From: Metabacillus sp. B2-18
GTDB taxonomy: Bacteria; Bacillota; Bacilli; Bacillales; Bacillaceae
Direction: 5' to 3'
Length of the DNA: 64,000 bases
NCBI RefSeq assembly: GCF_021117275.1
Contig: NZ_CP088246.1
Location: forward strand, 62,001 to 126,000
The translations under genes and the position numbers were made by a program. How positions within the stretch are numbered: position 1 is the stretch's first letter; each line of letters begins with the position of its first letter. A model generated the notes under the pieces. It had not been told where the DNA came from. It saw only the letters and a program-made list of their open reading frames with translations, and did not search any database. Of this stretch, positions 19,994 to 29,196 are shown in pieces.

Positions 19994-20758
19994 ATGAGTC
20001 AACTTCAACAAATACAAGACATAATGAAAGCATTAAGACTCGTTGAAACTGCCAAACACCTACCCCATTTGATCAGAGAAGCTGAGCAAAAGGACCAATC
20101 ATTCACTCAATTTTTATTAGATGTAACAACCTATGAGCAAGCTCGAAGAGAGGAAAAGCAATTAAATAATCGCTTAAAGTGGGCTACCTTTCCTTTTAGT
20201 AAAACACTCGAGGAATTCAATTTGAAAGAACAGAAGTCTTTAAGTAATAAACAATTAAATAGATTAAGAGACTTAACTTGGGTTGAACAGTTATACAATT
20301 TAATATTACTAGGACCGCCTGGTGTAGGCAAAACGCACCTGGCGGTCGGGCTAGGTATAGAGGCAATAAACCAAGGATACAAAGCTATTTTTACTTCAAT
20401 GGGAGACCTAGTTCATAATCTGAAAACGGAAGAATTCACGCGCAAATCTAAAGCAAGAATGAAGAGAATTAGAGAAGCAGATTTAGTTATCATAGATGAC
20501 TTGATGTTCATGGCAATGGATCAACAAGAAGCAAATATGTTTTTCCATTTAATAAACGATTTATATAACCAATCGTCCATTATTCTAACTTCTAACAAGG
20601 CTCCAAAAGAATGGGGAGAATTATTAGGAGATCAAGCTATAACAACAGCTATTCTAGATAGAATTCTGCATCGAGTAGAGATTATTCATTTAAATGAAGA
20701 TAGTTATCGTATGAAGCATCGTTCTACCATATTTGGGGAACAAAGTGTTTCAAATTAA
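19994..20758 (+). CDS. istB: IS21-family helper ATPase IstB
   Basis: AAA+ ATPase that assists IstA in target selection. Walker A is GPPGVGKTHL (about 104-113) and Walker B is LVIIDDLMFM. It starts one base after the istA stop, with GGAGGT inside the end of istA, the usual translational coupling. 254 residues, full length. Confidence 0.95.
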   Translation: MSQLQQIQDIMKALRLVETAKHLPHLIREAEQKDQSFTQFLLDVTTYEQARREEKQLNNRLKWATFPFSKTLEEFNLKEQKSLSNKQLNRLRDLTWVEQLYNLILLGPPGVGKTHLAVGLGIEAINQGYKAIFTSMGDLVHNLKTEEFTRKSKARMKRIREADLVIIDDLMFMAMDQQEANMFFHLINDLYNQSSIILTSNKAPKEWGELLGDQAITTAILDRILHRVEIIHLNEDSYRMKHRSTIFGEQSVSN

Positions 20759-20804
20759 TGAGCAAAAATTGTGTCATTCTACTTGACGGTCACACCTACT
20801 TTCA

Positions 20805-21077
20805 TTATCCATTATCATAATAAATAGGAACCTCAAATAAAAGTTCATCCTTAAATAGAACAGACAACTTGCTGACTATTCTAGGCACTTGTTCAGGGGT
20901 TTTCCACTCTTTTCTTGGTTCTATCAACTTTATTTTAACATGAAGATTTTCTACTTCTTCTTTTGTAAATGGATAATAAAGGTTTCGATTAATAAAGACC
21001 TTTTGTTTATAATAGGGATTATTTATTCCTTTTAGCCATCCTTTTTCTTTTATTGTATATTTATATAGGAAAACCAA
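20805..21077 (-). CDS. Hypothetical protein, 90 aa
   Basis: Not recognised. Soluble, basic, with several aromatic residues. It lies just outside the right end of IS21 element 1 and may be truncated at either end. Start is uncertain; no strong ribosome site was seen. Confidence 0.4.
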   Translation of the reverse strand: MVFLYKYTIKEKGWLKGINNPYYKQKVFINRNLYYPFTKEEVENLHVKIKLIEPRKEWKTPEQVPRIVSKLSVLFKDELLFEVPIYYDNG

Positions 21078-21456
21078 TGGGTGGTTTTGACTAGAAGATC
21101 ATTTTATATTGAATTAACAGAATTACGCATCTGACTTTTTTTATCATTTTCTTCAAACCTTTTATTTTTTTGTTTTTTTATCACTTCTGTATGCTTAAAA
21201 ATGAACACAAAGGCACAATAAGTACAGTTATATGTACTAGTCATACTTCTCGTGTTTCTATTTCCGTAATTGATTAACATTGATTACTCACTAACTTTCG
21301 TTTTTCATATCGCTTACATTATTTTCATTTACCCCCTCCTCTTATTAAGAAACATTATATTTTGTGAAACACCTGTTCTTTAAATCTAAGAATCTATTAA
21401 ACCTACGTATATTTATTATTTTCATTGGTTATCCTCTTAGTGAGGAGTTGAGAACA

Positions 21457-22191
21457 ATGAAAAAATCAAATCTTGTATTTTTGTTATGTAGTATTTTTGT
21501 AATATCGGTTTTTATAAAAGAAGCTAAAGCGTTTTTAAATTATAATAATGAATTAATGCAAATAACAGAGATTGCTAAACAGCATAATATAGAAATAGAT
21601 AAATGGTCTATGTATATAAAAGAACCTATCACAGAATATACCAATACAATTGATATAAACAAAAGAATAAAGGAAATCAAAAGTGTAGAAAGAGAATTCA
21701 AATGGACAAAAACGCAATTTAAGGAAGGCCATTATAAAATTATTGGCGAAAGAGAATCATCAAATTTGGATATCAATGAAAAAATCCTTATTATATACTT
21801 CCCTCTGAAAGATAAATACAATTTAAGTATTACTTACGATATAAAAGGTAGTAACTGGGACAAAAAAAAGTGGTCTAATATCTCAACTCTATATAAGTCA
21901 AAGATAGAGAACGGTTCTGTGTATTATACGATTGAAGGTACTACGAGGATAAATGAACCTATATATGAAGAAGCTACAAACCTATTAAAGAGTTTCTCCG
22001 GTGAAAAGCTACAAAGTCTTAACGAAAAAAACTTCGTATCAGTATCTGCATACACTGATCGTTGGAACACAAAACTTCCTCTTGGAAATAATCAATTTAT
22101 GAACTTACATATTGTATACAGAAACTCAAATGACTCTAATGAAAATATAAAAGTGACTATTGGTACCCCTATTATAACTTCTGAATATTAA
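21457..22191 (+). CDS. YwmB-like exported protein (DUF1779/TATA-box-binding-like fold)
   Basis: Exported or anchored protein of 244 residues. The N-terminus is a signal peptide (KKSNLVFLLCSIFVISVF). Features typical of the YwmB family include DKWSMYIKEPI near the start and a repeated alpha/beta layout. YwmB is linked in B. subtilis to the cell-wall region near spoIID; its function is unclear. ATG at 21457 has GAGGAG at 9-nt spacing; the longer frame from 21364 lacks a site. It stands alone; the next gene is a decayed antiporter. Confidence 0.7.
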   Translation: MKKSNLVFLLCSIFVISVFIKEAKAFLNYNNELMQITEIAKQHNIEIDKWSMYIKEPITEYTNTIDINKRIKEIKSVEREFKWTKTQFKEGHYKIIGERESSNLDINEKILIIYFPLKDKYNLSITYDIKGSNWDKKKWSNISTLYKSKIENGSVYYTIEGTTRINEPIYEEATNLLKSFSGEKLQSLNEKNFVSVSAYTDRWNTKLPLGNNQFMNLHIVYRNSNDSNENIKVTIGTPIITSEY

Positions 22192-22336
22192 TAACTACTT
22201 TTTAAGGCCAATAACCGCCGTACCTTAAAGTTTAATACTGTTACTTGGAGTGTACATTAGTTCAGTATTTTTTGAATTCATGTTTATCTTTTTGAAAATA
22301 TTAATGAAGGTCTATCAATAAAAAAGGAGTAATATA

Positions 22337-23553
22337 ATGGAAAATTGGTTTTCAATCATTCCGTTTATCGTTGCTTTAGTTGTAGCTATGTTGACCCGTC
22401 AGGTGTTAGTAGGCTTAACATTGGGACTTTTCGTTGGTTCATATTCATTCCAACCAGGGGTTTTTAAAAGAAAATGAGCGATTATATCTTTAGCGCCCTT
22501 GTAGACAGGGGAAATCTTCTTATTATCGTTTTCCTTTTCGTTTTTGGTGGACTTGTTGGCATGATGCATGTTACTGGAGGCATTAAAGAATTTGCGAATG
22601 TAGTAAAAAAAGCGTATTAAAACTGAGAAAAGTGCTTTGATCGTTACATGGGCAACTGTTCTTGTTTCTTTTATGGATTGTGAATTTAGAGTTATGACTA
22701 CTGAACCAGTTATGAAGTCCGTGAAGAATAATATTGACGTGACGAGGTCAAAACTTGCTTATGCCAAGGGGAATAGGTACATAGAGATAGTATTGAAAGT
22801 GAATTGGAAAAAATTTCAACCAAAAGATTTAAATCTTATAATTCCCCTACTCTTACTTTTAACCAGCACTTTTATCTCATTTGGCAAGATGGACTTAGTA
22901 AGGGAGCAATTTCATTTATAGATGCCGTACAACAAGCAGATGCAACTCAAGCCATGTTAATTGCTTTTTTTGCCACCGTTATTTTTGCCTTAATCTTATA
23001 CCTCTTTCATAAAGAAAAGATTTCAGAGCTAATGTTTCACGGTGGAAACCAGTTAATGATGGCAATTATATTATTAGTTCTTGTTTGGGCGCTAGCAGAT
23101 TTGGCAGATGACCTTGGTTTTTCTAAATTTATTACAGGAACGGCAGGAAAATTTATACCAAAAACCTTAGTTCCAGTAACAATTTTTTTGCTCGGGTCTT
23201 TATTGGTTATTTTATAGGTTCATCTTGTGGTACATGGAGATTACTCATGCCTTTAGCAGTATCGTTAGCCCAAGCAACGGGAGCTTCATTACCTTTAACG
23301 GTGGGAACAGTATTTGCGGCTGGTTTCATTTGGAGAATTCACCTCCCCCTTAGGAGAAACCACGGTGACGACTGCATCGTTTTTTGATTTACCTGTTGTA
23401 AACTACGCTAAAGCCAAAATTGCGCCATCGATTAAGGCGGTAGGAATCTCATCTATATTATTTGTAATTGCTGTATTATTTTCCAATGTCCTACAAGATA
23501 AAAACTCATTTTTGACTAGACTTAAGATGCAAATCGGTTGGTCTATAAAATAG
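22337..23553 (+). pseudogene. Decayed Na+/H+ antiporter of the NhaC type
   Basis: Starts with a good ribosome site (AAAGGAG) and ATG at 22337, reading MENWFSIIPFIVALVVAML. The family sequence then continues in several frames: FSALVDRGNLLIIVFLFVFG, ALIVTWATVLVSFMDCEF, SFIDAVQQADATQAMLIAFF, LLVLVWALADLADDLGFS, GSSCGTWRLLMPLAVSLA and SPLGETTVTTASFFDLPV. Multiple frameshifts and small changes break it, so no functional transporter is expected. A terminator follows. Confidence 0.8.
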
Positions 23554-23588
23554 TACCTGAATTTTGTAATATATCAGATAACGTAATA

Positions 23589-23625
23589 AAACCAGCATAT
23601 CACACTATCTATGCTGGCTTTATTT
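23589..23625 (+). terminator. Terminator after the NhaC remnant
   Basis: Arms CCAGCATA and TATGCTGG with A-rich and T-rich flanks, downstream of 23553. Confidence 0.75.
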
Positions 23626-23725
23626 ATTAATAATTATCCATATTTTCTAAACTACTCATTAGTTTCCGAGTTTTAATTGTTAAGCTTATTAGGAAAAACA
23701 TTGGAAATCATAGTGAATATACAAC

Positions 23726-23803
23726 CTAATACGTTCCAATAACCGCTAATATTGCCGAAATAATTACCAATGTAAAAAACACTACAGCTTTTCTCATCTT
23801 CAC
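23726..23803 (-). CDS. Very small membrane protein, 25 aa
   Basis: GTG start at 23803 with a perfect AGGAGG at 7-nt spacing (23813-23818). The product is one hydrophobic helix with a basic N-terminus (KMRKAVVFFTLVIISAILAV). It lies downstream of ctaG in the same direction and may be part of its unit. Too short for family assignment; the ribosome site is the main evidence that it is translated. Confidence 0.55.
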   Translation of the reverse strand: MKMRKAVVFFTLVIISAILAVIGTY

Positions 23804-23965
23804 CAAAAAGAACCTCCTATAAAACTGTGAATTGTGAATGGTAGACATAAACAAACTCTGATGTACAAACAGCTATATGAGTTACAAGATAAAAAGGATG
23901 TATGATAACAAACTTTATACATATTGAAGTAAGTATTTATTCTTTCCCCAAGTAACTATTTTTCA

Positions 23966-24070
23966 TTATATTTTTTTCATCGTTTGTCTGACATCTCTAA
24001 TTAAAATGCGTATACCTATAAGATTTAGAATTAAACCTATACAAGCAAATAGAACAATTATTGGTATCAT
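23966..24070 (-). CDS. Small membrane protein, 34 aa
   Basis: ATG at 24070 with GTGGAG at 5-nt spacing. Reads MIPIIVLFACIGLILNLIGI followed by a basic tail (RILIRDVRQTMKKI): a single membrane helix with a cytoplasmic amphipathic end. It lies between ctaG and the 25-aa ORF, same strand. Function unknown; an oxidase assembly accessory role is only a guess from context. Confidence 0.55.
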   Translation of the reverse strand: MIPIIVLFACIGLILNLIGIRILIRDVRQTMKKI

Positions 24071-24268
24071 TTTTTCTCCACATTGTTTTTAATATCTACG
24101 AAAAAGAACTAGTATTAATCATGAATTGTGTTAAGAAATCATTCATGTAAGAACATATGTATTTCGATTACAGATCTTCAATAGATCTTACCACTTTAAT
24201 GACAATAGAATTTTTTCTTTTATGTAGTTACTATCCTCTTATAAATTAATCACCACATTAACCAAGTA

Positions 24269-25120
24269 TTATAGCTTTTCAATTTGTTTTAAACGTTCTA
24301 ACCTCACTTTGTCCTCTTCTATAGTTCTAATCTTTTCCTCTCGAACCCATTTAAAGAAAACTCTTGTTAATACGAAACCATAAATTACCTCCTGCATGAC
24401 CTTCATAACAATGCCTCCAGATTGCTGATCATCAAGAAGAGATACTCCATAAAGTCTAGGTAAATCAATATATGATTGATATAAAATATCCTTTGAAAAA
24501 ATAATTAAAGCACACGCTGGTGTTAGCAAGATACCCATTCCAAATAAATATGCTATTTTATGCAATGGCTTTAACTCATTCATACCATGTATTGGTGATA
24601 GAACTGGCCACCACATTAAAAAAGCAATAGGAAACAAGATTAAAATCGACAAATTCATCCATAACATATTAGACATAATAGCATCAAAAATAAATGGAAT
24701 ATGATAGAAAGAGAACAAAACATTAAATAAAAAAATCGCAATTAAAGGTTTGGTAAAAAATGTAACACCCTTTCGTAATAGATCTATTTTTAGCACTGAG
24801 CTAACTAACCACGATGGTAAACCTACCAATACCAAAGGAGGAACAGCTAAATAAATAATTGATTGCTGTGCCATATGAATTAGAAATAAAGAATGTCCAA
24901 GTTGATTTAAGGGTGTCCCCTTTGCAAGAAAAAATAGAAATACTCCAAAAAGAAAGGAAAACTTTTTGGTCCTATTGACCGGATATGACTCATCCCATTT
25001 TTTTCTACCTTGTCCTGTAATGTATAAATAACAACCCGCTAACACTAAAAGAATCAGAAATAAAAACGGGTTCCAGCCTGTTAGGAAATTCACTTGTCCT
25101 GTGTGTTCCATATTAGACAT
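24269..25120 (-). CDS. ctaG: Cytochrome c oxidase assembly protein CtaG (caa3 type)
   Basis: Polytopic membrane protein of the caa3_CtaG family, needed in B. subtilis for forming active caa3 oxidase (copper-centre assembly). Signature features are AKGTPLNQLGHSLFLIHMAQ in the second helix region, VPPLVLVGLPSWL, HIPFIFD and the MWWPVLSP segment. At 283 residues it is close to the usual length. The CtaCDEF oxidase itself is absent from this window, so this is a spare assembly factor. An AAAGGAG site lies 12 nt before the ATG. Confidence 0.92.
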   Translation of the reverse strand: MSNMEHTGQVNFLTGWNPFLFLILLVLAGCYLYITGQGRKKWDESYPVNRTKKFSFLFGVFLFFLAKGTPLNQLGHSLFLIHMAQQSIIYLAVPPLVLVGLPSWLVSSVLKIDLLRKGVTFFTKPLIAIFLFNVLFSFYHIPFIFDAIMSNMLWMNLSILILFPIAFLMWWPVLSPIHGMNELKPLHKIAYLFGMGILLTPACALIIFSKDILYQSYIDLPRLYGVSLLDDQQSGGIVMKVMQEVIYGFVLTRVFFKWVREEKIRTIEEDKVRLERLKQIEKL

Positions 25121-25412
25121 TCTATGTTACAACTCCTTTATCATAAATTTTTAAAAAAGTACTCAATATTATTCTTTTATAAAAAATAAAAACTCAAAAT
25201 TAAAAGTAAGTTTTAAAATAAGAGACTAAAATTTTGACAATTTATCAAATCACTTAAAATTTAGAAATGGTAATTGAAACAAAATCTTAAAGATCACAAA
25301 CATATGATGAATTACATTTTTTTTAAGATAATGAAAAGGAGTATTTAAAGTTTTGTAATTTCCTTTTGAATGATTTAATTTATCTCGTAATAAAATAATC
25401 TTTTAAAAGCAA

Positions 25413-25823
25413 CTAATGATTTTTTAATTCGGCAATTCTTTGTTCAAGTTTACACAGTAAACTTTGGTCTATATCTTCTAATGAGTCTAAATATGGTTAA
25501 TAATTAACTCTCCAAACTCATCCATTATATTTTCCACTATTTTTATAGATGGCTCTTCAAGGAATTGTTCTTTTGTTTTGGTAGGCTTAAATACTGACAT
25601 TCTTCCTTGAACTCTTTTTTTGAGTACTCCTATTTTCACCAAGCGATTCATAACGGTTGAAACTGTATTAAAATTTATTTGTTTTTTCTACTTCAAGCCT
25701 TTGTTGAACATCTTTTATACTCATCTCAGAACCTTCCCAAAGAGTGTCCATAATTTTTGATTCTAAAGGGCCAAAAAACCGATTTAATCCCACCTCATTA
25801 AAATTAAACGTGTTTATGTTCAC
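25413..25823 (-). pseudogene. BlaI/MecI/CopY-family repressor, two frameshifts
   Basis: GTG at 25823 has AGGTGAG at 5-nt spacing. The first frame reads GLNRFFGPLESKIMDTLWEG and MSIKDVQQRLEVEK, then shifts near 25675 into INFNTVSTVMNRLVKIGVLK, the winged-helix recognition part of the BlaI/MecI family. A second shift near 25497 leads into YLDSLEDIDQSLLCKLEQRI. All family parts are present but broken. It lies upstream of ctaG in the same direction and may once have controlled this cluster. Confidence 0.7.
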
Positions 25824-25931
25824 TTATTCTCACCTACCTATTGCTGCCAAAAATAATACACTAGACAAAGTAATTATAATTTCAACAAGAAAATAGAAAT
25901 TAACAACTTTTGAAAAGTCCCCTTTTTTTTC

Positions 25932-26165
25932 CTAGTTCAATAAATAAAAATGATAAGAATAGACTACTAAAGAACTAATACTAATTAGTAGTCCGCCAAT
26001 ACATAATAACGTTTTTTCTTTTTTATAAAAAAATATAATTAAAAAGAAAGTAATACTAATTAGAAAATAGGGAAGCCATATGACAGTATAATTCAAAAAA
26101 AATATTTGATGTCTTACAATAGTGTAGAAATTAACAAAAATAAATAAAAATGAAACTTTTTTCAT
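25932..26165 (-). CDS. Hypothetical membrane protein, 77 aa
   Basis: Not recognised. Three hydrophobic segments (SFLFIFVNFYTIV, WLPYFLISITFFLIIFF, LLCIGGLLISISSLVVY). It sits in the leftward cluster upstream of the BlaI remnant and ctaG. No strong ribosome site was noted. Confidence 0.45.
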   Translation of the reverse strand: MKKVSFLFIFVNFYTIVRHQIFFLNYTVIWLPYFLISITFFLIIFFYKKEKTLLCIGGLLISISSLVVYSYHFYLLN

Positions 26166-26462
26166 TATATACCAGCCCTTATATTACCATCACTTTTACA
26201 TCTAAAGAAAAGAATTGTAATAAAGCCATGAAATATTAACACAGTACCTACATGGTATGCTATTCTTATATATATTTTAACTAATATAATTTCAGGATCT
26301 TTTTATTCATCTATTTAGGAGTTTATCTCTTTTACGAATATATAATTTTCCTCTCATACTTTTTGTTAACGGATACATGGAAAATCTTGATACCACATAG
26401 CAACTGGGAACAAATAACGTTTTTTTCAGTAGAAATAGCTTTTTTAAATCCTGATTAAAGTA

Positions 26463-26656
26463 TTAGATTAATAACAACCTTGTTGCTTGTATAGCATTAT
26501 TATCATTTCTCCATATTTTTAAATTCACAAACAAAAAAATAATAGTAAAGGCCAAAATTAGAAGTGTACCTTTTTCAGAATGACCGGTTTTTCTCCGTCT
26601 ATGAGCTAGGATTAAGAAGTTTATATAAATAGTTAGGATTATCAAATTTTGATCAT
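26463..26656 (-). pseudogene. Small membrane protein, frameshifted after the start
   Basis: A strong GGAGG precedes ATG at 26656, but the frame stops after four codons (MIKI). Adding one A in the A-run near 26649 gives MIKNLIILTIYINFLILAHR and continues to the stop at 26463, with two membrane helices. A CzrA-like palindrome lies about 30 bp upstream. It would be the first gene of the leftward ctaG cluster. Confidence 0.5.
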
Positions 26657-26688
26657 AATTAAACCTCCATTGAAACATTATAAAATAA

Positions 26689-26708
26689 ATATGAACACAT
26701 AATCATAT
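26689..26708. promoter_or_regulatory. CzrA-like operator palindrome
   Basis: Reads ATATGAACACATAATCATAT, 17 of 20 identical to ATATGAACATATGTTCATAT. It is placed just upstream of the first gene of the leftward cluster that contains ctaG. Confidence 0.55.
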
Positions 26709-26759
26709 TTAAATCAATAAAATTCAAGTATCTGTCACCTAATATTCATTTTTAAAATG

Positions 26760-27390
26760 AGGGAGAACCTTTCAAATTCACAATTTGTTATGAACAACAG
26801 AGACTCAAAAAAGCCCTTTTTTAGGGATCGTTAAGTACAAATTTAAGTTCCATTGTGATACTGAGTTTAATACATAGGTCGTCAATTATCACCTAAAATT
26901 GCATTGCTAAATTTGCACTTAAAATAGAATAAGGCTTTTTATTCTAGCGATTCAAAAGAGAGAGGTATGTTCTAATAATGAACGAAATTATTATTCACAA
27001 TATTAAAGATTAGACCAAATATTCGATTTTTATATCTTTCCTTTTTGAACCATCGCTTTTGTATTTACTTACAAACTGACCCCCCTTAATTTTTTGTCAA
27101 TTTAGTATTCACTTCCATAGGCTAATTTGACATTCTTTTATCTCTTCAATTAGTTGGGATTGATAACCCCTAGATTCCGCGTAATTTTATAGAATTCTTC
27201 TGTTGACTTCAATAATGATTTCTAATCACATTAAATTCAATGAAATAAGAAGAAATAAATTAAGGAAGTTGTTTAAACATGTCTCAATACGGTATCACTT
27301 GCTTAATTTACTTAAAAAAAGCTTGTTGACTTGCCTGAAATCAGACTTTGTCTACAAGCTAAAGCTCCTAAATAAACTATAAAAGATATT
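26760..27390. other. Intergenic region downstream of the M23 gene
   Basis: AT-rich, no intact reading frame. No strong terminator was recognised for the leftward M23 gene that ends at 27391. Confidence 0.35.
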
Positions 27391-28602
27391 TTAAGGTAAA
27401 TATTTCATTGGATTAATTGGGTTTTTCCAGGCTCCGTCGTGAATTTCAAAATGCAAATGTTTTCCTGTTGATCGACCAGTGTTTCCCATATATCCAATTT
27501 GTTGACCCTTACTTACAGATTGTCCACTACTTACTAATCTGGAATCCATATGGGCATATAAAGTGGTGAATATTTTTCCATTAATATTGTGAGAAATGAA
27601 GACGACATTTCCATAGCTACTAGAGTAATATGAACGAATAACTGTTCCATCGGCAGATGCAACTATGGGAACATTATCTGCACTATTTGCCAAGTCAACC
27701 CCAGCATGTAATCTTCCCCAACGAGCACCATATCCAGAAGTGAAAGTCCCTTTTGCTGGCCACATAAAACTACCATTTGTTGAGGGAGTAGTTGATCTGT
27801 TTGAAGCTGTTGTAGTTGTATCTTTTAATCCCTGCTGACGTTTCATTTCTATTTTAATGGTTGCTTCTTGCTCTTTAAGAAAATCCACCTCGTCTTCTAA
27901 CTTATATAATTCTTTTTCTGCTACTATTTGATCATTCTTCACTTGCTCCATTATTATACTTTTTTCTGCAACTTGTGACTTCAATTGTTGTTTCAAAGAT
28001 TGAAGCTCAGTTATAGCTGCTGCTAATTTATTAAGTTCATTATTCAGTTTAACTTCACTTTCCTCAAGAAGTTTAATATCTTCTTTATGCTCTTGAATAA
28101 TTTCTTTATCCGCATTAACAATTGTTGTTACTGCACTGACACGACTTACAAAATCACTAAAGTCTTGTGAACCTAGTAGGACATCTAAATAGCTAACTAC
28201 TCCACCACTCTCTTGTATTGAGCGTACACGGTCTTTTAAAAGACGATTACGTTCTTCTATACGCTCCTCTACTTCCCTAATTTGCTTATTTAACTCATCT
28301 ATTTTTTCCTTAGTTTCTTCTATCTTCCCCTGACTTTGTCGAAGTTGTTCGTTTGTCTCGGTCATTTTCGAATCTAGAAGTTTGATTTCCGAGTCAAGAC
28401 TCTTCTGTTTTTGCTCCAAGTTTGAAATTTCACTTCTTTTTTTTTGAATACTTGAATCGACACCAGAACGCTTTTTATGGATATTTTCCTTTTTCTGCTC
28501 CAATTCAGTGTTTGCAAAAACAGTATTACTATTTGTAGGAATTACCAAGGTGCTTGTCCCTAATAAAGCAACCAATCCAAGAGACAGTATCTTCTTACTC
28601 AC
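27391..28602 (-). CDS. Secreted M23 peptidase with coiled-coil domain (PcsB/EnvC-like)
   Basis: Exported cell-wall endopeptidase. Signal peptide at 1-30 (KKILSLGLVALLGTSTLVIP, then VFAN), a long coiled coil at about 35-265 typical of PcsB/EnvC-type hydrolases, a Thr/Ser-rich linker, and a C-terminal M23 domain. Zinc ligands are visible in HAGVDLAN and HLHFEIH. GTG at 28602 has GGGAGGA at 7-nt spacing; the frame upstream lacks a site. It probably cleaves peptidoglycan cross-bridges or stem peptides. Confidence 0.9.
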   Translation of the reverse strand: MSKKILSLGLVALLGTSTLVIPTNSNTVFANTELEQKKENIHKKRSGVDSSIQKKRSEISNLEQKQKSLDSEIKLLDSKMTETNEQLRQSQGKIEETKEKIDELNKQIREVEERIEERNRLLKDRVRSIQESGGVVSYLDVLLGSQDFSDFVSRVSAVTTIVNADKEIIQEHKEDIKLLEESEVKLNNELNKLAAAITELQSLKQQLKSQVAEKSIIMEQVKNDQIVAEKELYKLEDEVDFLKEQEATIKIEMKRQQGLKDTTTTASNRSTTPSTNGSFMWPAKGTFTSGYGARWGRLHAGVDLANSADNVPIVASADGTVIRSYYSSSYGNVVFISHNINGKIFTTLYAHMDSRLVSSGQSVSKGQQIGYMGNTGRSTGKHLHFEIHDGAWKNPINPMKYLP

Positions 28603-28626
28603 GCTGTCTTCCTCCCTTATGTACAT

Positions 28627-29176
28627 TACTTTAGAAAATTAGCAAACAAAAAGTGCATTGCAGTAACAATATTACTAAGTATATTAAATACTTAGTATAG
28701 TCCAATTAATCCGTTGAACATGATTTCAAAAAGTTTACTAAACAAATATTGGGGTAGTCTGGTAAGCTAGTAGCCATTATATCATTAAAATCTGACAAAT
28801 TCTGCGATAAAAATATTACATTTTTATTTCATATCACTGAAATGGATACTTGTTTTTTTCTACAATGAAAATACCGCTTAAATAATCGTTCACAACAGGT
28901 CTTATTATAGTTGGATCTTACAAAAATCTTATTTATCTAATCACCAAAGGTATTCTCTTAAATTCAATTTTTATGATTAAGTTAGGTGTGAAGGCCTTCT
29001 GTGGAAGGATTCGCTAAAGTATTTTACTTCAATCTACATATTAGACTTTAATTAACACTACTTTATATAGTTTAAATAATGCGAAGAAAACGTGACTTAA
29101 CTGTGTAAGATGGCATAACTATTTATAATAAGATAAGTTAAACTGAAAAAATAAATAAAAGGTAAATTAGGCAAAC
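28627..29176. other. Upstream region of the M23 gene
   Basis: No intact gene between the M23 gene and the IS1182 insertion. Presumably carries the leftward promoter; nothing else was recognised. Confidence 0.35.
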
Positions 29177-29177
29177 A

Positions 29178-29196
29178 AAAAAACGCTTCAAAATCC
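29178..29196. repeat. Left half of a split terminator hairpin plus 8-bp target duplication
   Basis: AAAAAACGCTT at 29178-29188 pairs with AAGCGTTTTTT at 30895-30905 across the IS1182 element. CAAAATCC at 29189-29196 is repeated at 30886-30893, the target-site duplication. Confidence 0.85.

Larger units (their letters stand above)
18430..20790 (+). mobile_element. IS21-family insertion sequence 1 (istA-istB)
   Basis: Two-gene element with overlapping, co-translated istA and istB. The right end probably lies at the segment TGTCATTCTACTTGACGG near 20772-20790. A similar segment at about 18066-18092 may be the left end, but the 340-bp leader would be unusually long, so the left boundary is uncertain. 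Confidence 0.7.

Noticed and set aside
26285..26459. Plus-strand hydrophobic open frame (FLFIYLGVYLFYEYIIFL...).
   Set aside because: No start codon or ribosome site, and it lies opposite the leftward cluster; low-complexity AT-rich DNA easily gives such frames.
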